Below are positions 7,404 to 11,607 of a DNA stretch of 11,607 nucleotides, in pieces. The position numbers were made by a program, and so were the translations under genes. Within the stretch, counting starts at the first letter, position 1. Each line of letters starts with the position of its first letter. The stretch is from an uncultured Flavobacteriaceae bacterium. Its GTDB lineage: Bacteria > Bacteroidota > Bacteroidia > Flavobacteriales > Flavobacteriaceae. A model generated the notes under the pieces. That model did not search any database. It saw only the letters and a program-made list of their open reading frames with translations, and had not been told where the DNA came from. Location: NCBI GenBank assembly GCA_913020685.1, contig CAJWAY010000034.1:1-11607 (forward strand), written 5' to 3'.

Positions 7404-9305
7404 CTAATCCAAGTCTGCTCCTTTAATGATGTCATCAACCACCTCGGGATTCAAAAGGGTAGATATATCACCTAAATTTGAAAGGTCACGACTGGCGACT
7501 TTCCTCAAAATCCTTCTCATTATTTTACCCGAACGTGTTTTTGGCAGACCGGATACAATCTGAACATGCTCTGGTTTGGCAATAGGACCAATAATTTTTC
7601 TTACTAGGTGTTTGATTTCATCTTCCAAAACCTCAGCAGATTTATCAAGGCTGTCACAAATAGCAAAAGCATAAATCCCTTGTCCCTTAATTTCGTGGGG
7701 ATAACCCACTACGGCTGACTCAATCACATTGGAATGCTCGTTTATGGCATTTTCTACTTCGGCTGTCCCCATACGATGGCCCGAAACGTTGATTACGTCA
7801 TCAACCCTTCCCAAAATCCGAAGAAAACCATCATGATCCCTTTTGACACCATCACCAGTGAAATACATGCCTTTGTAAGTAGAAAAATAAGTGTCTTTGC
7901 ATCGCTGATGGTCACCATAAGTAGTTCTTATCATTGAAGGCCATGGATACTTGATACAAAGATTCCCCTCCACATTATTACCCTCGAGTTCATTTCCTTC
8001 AGCATCTACTATGACAGGCTGAACACCGGGAAGTGGGAGTGATGCGTGGGCTGGTTTATTAGGAGTGATACCTGCCAAAGGAGAAATCATAATGCCTCCT
8101 GTCTCTGTTTGCCACCAGGTATCTACAAGAGGACAGTTGCCTTTACCAACATTTTCATGATACCAATGCCAAGCTTCCTCATTGATCGGTTCACCAACAG
8201 AACCAATCACTTTAAGCGAACTTAGATCAAATTTCTCAACCGGCTCTGTTCCATGAACTTGCAATGCTCTGATCGCAGTAGGTGCGGTATAAAATTGATT
8301 GACCTTGTATTTTTCAACAATCTCCCAAAACCTTCCTGGATGAGGATAGGTGGGGATTCCCTCAAACATCAGTGTAGTTGCTCCTGCCAAAAGCGGTCCG
8401 TAAACAATGTATGAATGTCCTGTAATCCAACCAATATCTGCAGTACACCAATACACATCGTCATCATCGTACTGAAATACATTTAAAAAAGAATAATAGG
8501 TATACACCATATAACCTGCAGTAGTGTGAACCACACCCTTTGGTTTTCCGGTTGAGCCTGATGTGTAGAGAATAAATAATAAATCTTCAGCACTCATGAC
8601 CTCGGCTAGATGATCTTCGGATTGTCCCTCCAAAGCTTCATCCCACCAGAGGTCTCTGCCGGGTATCATTTCAACCGGTTCACCGGTTCGCCTCAATACG
8701 ATTACTTTTTCAACAAATTCTGTATTGTTCAGTGCTTCATCTACCACAGCTTTGACCGGTATATTTTTGTTGCCTCTATAATTGCCGTCAGATGTGAGTA
8801 TCATCTTGGCTTTACAATCGTTAATTCTATCAGCCAGAGCAGAAGAAGAAAAACCAGCAAAAACAACAGAGTGAACGGCCCCAAGGCGTGCACAAGCTAG
8901 CATGGCAATAGCAGCTTCGGGTACCATGGGCATATAAATGATAACACGATCCCCTTTTTTGACCCCTTGTGATTTCATCGCATTGGCAAATTTGCAAGTA
9001 GCTTTAAACAACTCGCCATAAGTCAGGTGTATTGGATTCTTATTTGGATCATTGGGCTCCCATATGATAGCGGTTTTATTTTCGTGGGTAGGAAGTAACC
9101 TTTCAAAAATATTTTCGGTTAAATTCAATTCGGCATTTTCGAACCAATTGATTTTTGGCGTTTCAAAATTCCAATTCAATACTTGATTCCATTTTTTCCT
9201 CCAATAGAAATTTTCCGCAATTTCACCCCAAAATTTTTCAGGTGATACCACACTCTTATGGTAATCATTTGTATAATCTCTGAGGGTTTTAATTCTATAG
9301 TTCAT
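7404..9305 (-). CDS. acs: Acetyl-coenzyme A synthetase
   Basis: This enzyme activates acetate with ATP to acetyl-AMP and then to acetyl-CoA in the cytoplasm. I chose the ATG at 9305 (633 residues, beginning MNYRIKTLRDY). An upstream in-frame ATG at 9335 would add ten residues, but a promoter-like sequence overlaps it and the shorter start matches the family N-terminus better. Visible motifs, numbered from the chosen start, are FWGEIA, the ATP-binding loop YTSGSTGKPKG (247-257), VDTWWQTETGG (394-404), YFTGDGVKRD, the hinge GRVDDVINVSGHR and the C-terminal LPKTRSGKIMRR. The lysine of that last motif (residue 594) is the one acetylated to switch off Acs in other bacteria. Length is normal. It is convergent with murF (3-base gap) and divergent from the small membrane protein gene. 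Propionyl-CoA synthetase is less likely, given the acetate-type WWQTETGG pocket. Confidence 0.95.
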   Translation of the reverse strand: MNYRIKTLRDYTNDYHKSVVSPEKFWGEIAENFYWRKKWNQVLNWNFETPKINWFENAELNLTENIFERLLPTHENKTAIIWEPNDPNKNPIHLTYGELFKATCKFANAMKSQGVKKGDRVIIYMPMVPEAAIAMLACARLGAVHSVVFAGFSSSALADRINDCKAKMILTSDGNYRGNKNIPVKAVVDEALNNTEFVEKVIVLRRTGEPVEMIPGRDLWWDEALEGQSEDHLAEVMSAEDLLFILYTSGSTGKPKGVVHTTAGYMVYTYYSFLNVFQYDDDDVYWCTADIGWITGHSYIVYGPLLAGATTLMFEGIPTYPHPGRFWEIVEKYKVNQFYTAPTAIRALQVHGTEPVEKFDLSSLKVIGSVGEPINEEAWHWYHENVGKGNCPLVDTWWQTETGGIMISPLAGITPNKPAHASLPLPGVQPVIVDAEGNELEGNNVEGNLCIKYPWPSMIRTTYGDHQRCKDTYFSTYKGMYFTGDGVKRDHDGFLRILGRVDDVINVSGHRMGTAEVENAINEHSNVIESAVVGYPHEIKGQGIYAFAICDSLDKSAEVLEDEIKHLVRKIIGPIAKPEHVQIVSGLPKTRSGKIMRRILRKVASRDLSNLGDISTLLNPEVVDDIIKGADLD

Positions 9306-9322
9306 AGGCAATCTATTTGCCC

Positions 9323-9353
9323 TAAACTTAAGCATATTAGCAAAGTATTCAAA
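9323..9353 (-). promoter_or_regulatory. Bacteroidetes-type promoter for acs
   Basis: On the minus strand TTTG (9353-9350) is followed after exactly 19 bases by TAAGTTTA (9330-9323). This matches the published Bacteroidetes consensus of TTTG at -33 and TAnnTTTG at -7 in all but the last base. Transcription would begin near 9316-9318, downstream of the ATG at 9335 and about a dozen bases before the ATG at 9305. It therefore supports the shorter Acs start. Confidence 0.45.
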
Positions 9354-9442
9354 ATGATTTTTTTAAGTTTAAATTTTATTATTAAAATAAAGGGTGGGCA
9401 TAAAATGAAGGATTACTAAAAAACTAATGTTTTTTTTATTAA

Positions 9443-9458
9443 ATTTACTAAAGTAAAT
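9443..9458. promoter_or_regulatory. 16-base interrupted palindrome between acs and the small membrane protein gene
   Basis: ATTTACT and AGTAAAT form 7-base arms around AA, 33 bases before the downstream ATG and about 90 bases upstream of the acs promoter. It has the size of a dimeric regulator site. The very AT-rich surroundings make a chance palindrome possible, and no known regulator motif is recognised. Confidence 0.22.
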
Positions 9459-9490
9459 CATGTTTATACATAAAATTATTACATAACAAT

Positions 9491-9712
9491 ATGGAAATAT
9501 TAGTTGTTTTGGTTTTCTTAGCTCTTCTTTTTGGAGGAGTATACTGGTATGCTGGCTACTCAACTCGATCCGGCTTTGCAAAAGATGAAAATCAGAACTT
9601 TATCCCAGATGCTTGGGAAGAAAAATACAGTTGGTTTTTCTCAGGAAAAGGCATCATAATGCTTGTGTTGGGTATAGGAATTGGTTATGCATTGGCAAGA
9701 GTCATTGGGTAA
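9491..9712 (+). CDS. Small two-helix membrane protein with an EF-hand/TSP3-like loop, unknown function
   Basis: I do not recognise a named family. The 73-residue protein has a hydrophobic N-terminal helix (about residues 3-21), a polar middle (22-53) and a second hydrophobic helix (about 54-72) rich in spaced glycines (GIGIGY). The middle contains DENQNFIPDAWE (residues 32-43). This places Asp32, Asn34, Asn36, Asp40 and Glu43 at positions 1, 3, 5, 9 and 12, the ligand positions of an EF-hand loop, and it reads like the DxDxDGIPDxWE repeat of thrombospondin type 3 and similar calcium-binding repeats, with Phe where Gly is usual. It could bind calcium at the membrane surface; this is inference. 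The ATG is the natural start and the gene stands alone, divergent from acs and 130 bases before the sulfatase. Its compositional sense and clear topology support a real gene. Confidence 0.75.
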   Translation: MEILVVLVFLALLFGGVYWYAGYSTRSGFAKDENQNFIPDAWEEKYSWFFSGKGIIMLVLGIGIGYALARVIG

Positions 9713-9842
9713 TAACTTAAACCCAAAATATTTTAACGGTAAATTTTAACCTTTCACTTGAGGTTACTTAAATAGTAATCAGAATAAATCTTATTTACTA
9801 TGATCTTATTTTCATGTATATAAATATTTCTTATTCTATGTC

Positions 9843-11156
9843 ATGGGAATGAATTTTCTGTTGATGATTTTTTTTGGACTATCACTTTTTAATATAGAAG
9901 CTCAAAAAAATAATCAACCTCCAAATATTGTATTGATTTTAGCCGACGACCTGGGTTATGAGTGTGTTAATTCTTATGGAGGTACATCATACAAAACACC
10001 TTATTTGACTCAACTGTCTCAAACCGGAATTCAATTTGAAAATTGCCATTCACAACCCATATGCACACCATCAAGGGTAAAACTAATGACTGGCAGATCT
10101 AATAAAAAAAATCATGTGAAATTCGGTTACCTCAACCCAATGGAAAATACTTTTAGCCAGCTGTTTAGAAAAAAAGGATATGCAACCATGATTGCAGGAA
10201 AATGGCAATTGGGAAATGACGATTCTTTACCTGATCATTTTGGATTTGATGAACATATTCTCTGGCAATTAACGACATCAGGGCGCGACTCTTTGGGATG
10301 GGACAAAAGATATGTAAATCCCGTTCTTGAAATCAATGGTAAATTGTATGAAAAAAACGAAGGTAAGTACTCCACTGATATAGTAGTTGATTACATAAAT
10401 GACTTTATAAAAAGGAAAAAAGATCAGCCTTTTTTAGTATACTATCCAATGATCCTTACTCACTGTCCTTTTGACCCTACACCTCATTCTAAGGATTGGG
10501 ATCCTAAAGATCTTGGATCAAAAACATACAAAGGCAACGCCAAATATTTTGGTGAAATGGTCTCATATATGGATTTCTCAATTGGACGTATTGTTAATCA
10601 ACTTGATGAATTAGAATTGAGAGAAAATACCATTATTTTATTCACTGGTGACAATGGTACTGATGTGCCAGTAGTATCCATGATGGATAATTTGGCTGTG
10701 GTGGGGGGTAAAGGAAATACCACTGACAATGGAACACATGTTCCACTAATCGTCAACTGGAAAGGCGTTATTAAGCCCAACAGCCGCTCTGAAGCTTTGG
10801 TAGATTTTAGTGATTTTTTTCCCACAATGTGTGAAGCCGCAGGAATCCAATTGGATTCAAGTTGGGATTTGGATGGTGTTAGTTTTTATTCTCAGTTACT
10901 TGGTAAAAGCGGACCAAAAAGAAAATGGATCCATACTTGGTACAATCGAGATGGAGGATCAAATCCCATGAGCGCTACCAGCGAGTGGGTGAGAAACGAA
11001 ACCTATAAACTTTATGTTGGCAATAAATTTTACAATATCAAAAAAGATCCCAAAGAGAAAAACACCATTCCTGTTAAAACAATGACGAATCAGGAGAAAA
11101 TAATTCGTGAAGAATTTATCGGGGTTTTAAATTCTTATAATCATCTAAGAAACTGA
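9843..11156 (+). CDS. Exported formylglycine-dependent sulfatase (S1 family)
   Basis: This enzyme is expected to hydrolyse a sulfate ester on a sugar or glycan in the periplasm or outside. The 437-residue protein begins with a signal peptide (hydrophobic residues 4-17, likely cleavage after IEA at residue 20). A second ATG two codons in (9849) is an equally good start. Sulfatase landmarks are the metal-binding LADDLGYE (Asp35, Asp36), the perfect Cys-type maturation motif CTPSRVKLMTGR (Cys74 becomes formylglycine, Arg78), GKWQLG (Lys120), THCPF (His207), TGDNG (Asp270, Asn271) and GGKGNTTDNGTHVP (Lys290). The canonical motif is GKWHLG, so the His that assists catalysis is replaced by Gln122. 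The C-terminal part (WVRNETYKLYVG) is typical. No T9SS sorting domain is visible. It needs a separate FGE-type maturase, since the GldJ here lacks the catalytic cysteines. The natural substrate cannot be told from sequence. Confidence 0.9.
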   Translation: MGMNFLLMIFFGLSLFNIEAQKNNQPPNIVLILADDLGYECVNSYGGTSYKTPYLTQLSQTGIQFENCHSQPICTPSRVKLMTGRSNKKNHVKFGYLNPMENTFSQLFRKKGYATMIAGKWQLGNDDSLPDHFGFDEHILWQLTTSGRDSLGWDKRYVNPVLEINGKLYEKNEGKYSTDIVVDYINDFIKRKKDQPFLVYYPMILTHCPFDPTPHSKDWDPKDLGSKTYKGNAKYFGEMVSYMDFSIGRIVNQLDELELRENTIILFTGDNGTDVPVVSMMDNLAVVGGKGNTTDNGTHVPLIVNWKGVIKPNSRSEALVDFSDFFPTMCEAAGIQLDSSWDLDGVSFYSQLLGKSGPKRKWIHTWYNRDGGSNPMSATSEWVRNETYKLYVGNKFYNIKKDPKEKNTIPVKTMTNQEKIIREEFIGVLNSYNHLRN

Positions 11157-11180
11157 TTGTTAAATATAGTTTTAATTTAG

Positions 11181-11284
11181 TGCAGCTATACGGTAGGAAA
11201 AGAAGGTGGATTTCCTAATGAAGTTTTATTACAGAAAAGAAAGGTTTAACAATATCCCTGCGCACTGATACTTGGATATTTTGG
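11181..11284 (+). pseudogene. Probable frameshifted remnant of a sulfatase C-terminus
   Basis: Just after the intact sulfatase, 11181-11246 reads CSYTVGKEGGFPNEVLLQKR without a start codon, then hits a stop at 11247. Moving to the next frame within the A-rich run near 11235-11242 continues as KKGLTISLRTDTWIFW. Joined, this resembles the C-terminal part of some S1 sulfatases, where an EGGF segment is followed after a variable stretch by a LRTxxW strand. No complete open frame exists in 11157-11359 on either strand. It could be the decayed end of a second sulfatase gene. The match is from memory of the family and short, so the call is tentative. Confidence 0.33.
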
Positions 11285-11359
11285 TCAAATATTTCATTAA
11301 GCCTTAGATTAAGTTATATTCAATAACACAAGCATATTAAGTCACCTTTTTAACCAATA

Positions 11360-11607
11360 TTAGTATGGATTTGAGGGCATTATTTCCCATGACTTTAAAG
11401 ATTTCACATTTATATCACCACCTATTGAAAACAAATTCAATCCATTACCCTTTTTTTCAGGATAAATTCTTCTACATATTGCTTGCCTGTCATTCGCAAA
11501 AACTTCGATAATAGAATTATCTATAAAAACTCTCAAATTAATATTTTCTTTGACTTTTAATTTTAGCGGTGCCTCCTCAATAATTTTATTTCCAAAATCA
11601 AATCCTG
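11360..11607 (-). CDS. Glycoside hydrolase family 32-like enzyme, C-terminal end, cut by window edge
   Basis: The last 81 codons of a gene entering from the right edge end with TAA at 11360-11362. The translated piece contains NLRVFIDNSIIEVFAND followed by RQAICRRIYPE, the characteristic strand pair of the C-terminal beta-sandwich of GH32 enzymes (levanases, inulinases, sucrose-6-phosphate hydrolases; typical form LRIFxDxSxxEVFxND). The rest (LNLFSIGGDINVKSLKSWEI) forms the last strands of that module. The catalytic five-bladed propeller lies outside the window, so activity and export signals cannot be judged. Members act on fructose-containing polymers or sucrose, and related modules occur in GH43/GH68-type relatives. 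It converges on the sulfatase, about 200 bases away, suggesting a carbohydrate-use locus to the right. Confidence 0.75.
   Translation of the reverse strand, partial: GFDFGNKIIEEAPLKLKVKENINLRVFIDNSIIEVFANDRQAICRRIYPEKKGNGLNLFSIGGDINVKSLKSWEIMPSNPY

Noticed and set aside
8610..8900. Plus-strand open frame of 96 codons inside acs
   Set aside because: Antisense shadow of a well-conserved enzyme gene with no start context or family motif.
9418..9437. A6C / GT8 inverted repeat in the acs upstream region
   Set aside because: It is only A-T pairs apart from one; no gene ends here, so it cannot be a useful terminator, and homopolymer runs make it by chance.
9369..9581. Minus-strand open frame of 70 codons upstream of acs
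   Set aside because: It covers AT-rich intergenic DNA and the antisense of the small membrane protein gene, and its translation shows no family features.
11251..11280. AATATCC/GGATATT hairpin between the sulfatase and GH32 genes
   Set aside because: The loop is 16 bases and no clear U-run follows on either strand, so a terminator call is not justified; it also overlaps the proposed coding remnant.

Overview
The window looks like chromosomal DNA of a Bacteroidetes bacterium, most likely from the Cytophagales (for example a marine Cyclobacteriaceae). This is inferred from the AT-rich sequence, the weak or absent Shine-Dalgarno sites, one good TTTG-N19-TAnnTTT(G) promoter, and above all the type IX secretion/gliding genes porV and gldJ beside pdhA-pdhC and murF, a Bacteroidetes-type neighbourhood. 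No mobile element, RNA gene or CRISPR array was seen.

Left part (1-4154, all minus strand). In transcription order the genes are porV (outer-membrane T9SS protein), pdhA (pyruvate dehydrogenase E1 alpha), pdhC (E2 acetyltransferase with two lipoyl domains) and the start of a short-chain dehydrogenase that runs off the left edge. pdhA and pdhC are separated by one base. E1 beta is not in the window. porV is read divergently from gldJ across a 224-base region that carries two ATGCAT palindromes.

Middle part (4379-9305). gldJ (FGE-fold lipoprotein of the gliding/T9SS machinery) is followed by a strong intrinsic terminator whose U-tract touches the murF start codon. murF (peptidoglycan precursor ligase) converges on acs (acetyl-CoA synthetase) with only three bases between the stop codons. 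The acs promoter overlaps the first possible ATG and points to an internal start.

Right part (9491-11607). A 73-residue protein with two predicted membrane helices flanking a single EF-hand/TSP3-like calcium loop is followed by an exported formylglycine-type sulfatase. Then come a probable frameshifted remnant of the C-terminus of a second sulfatase and, converging from the right edge, the C-terminal end of a GH32-type glycoside hydrolase. This looks like the edge of a carbohydrate-degradation island attached to a conserved housekeeping block.

Functionally, PdhA/PdhC and Acs are two routes to acetyl-CoA, MurF builds the wall, GldJ and PorV belong to the secretion/motility machine, and the sulfatase and GH32 enzymes would act on external or periplasmic glycans. 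Most genes are ordinary. The points most worth a second look are the small calcium-loop membrane protein, the terminator fused to the murF start, the His-to-Gln change in the sulfatase, and the sulfatase remnant.
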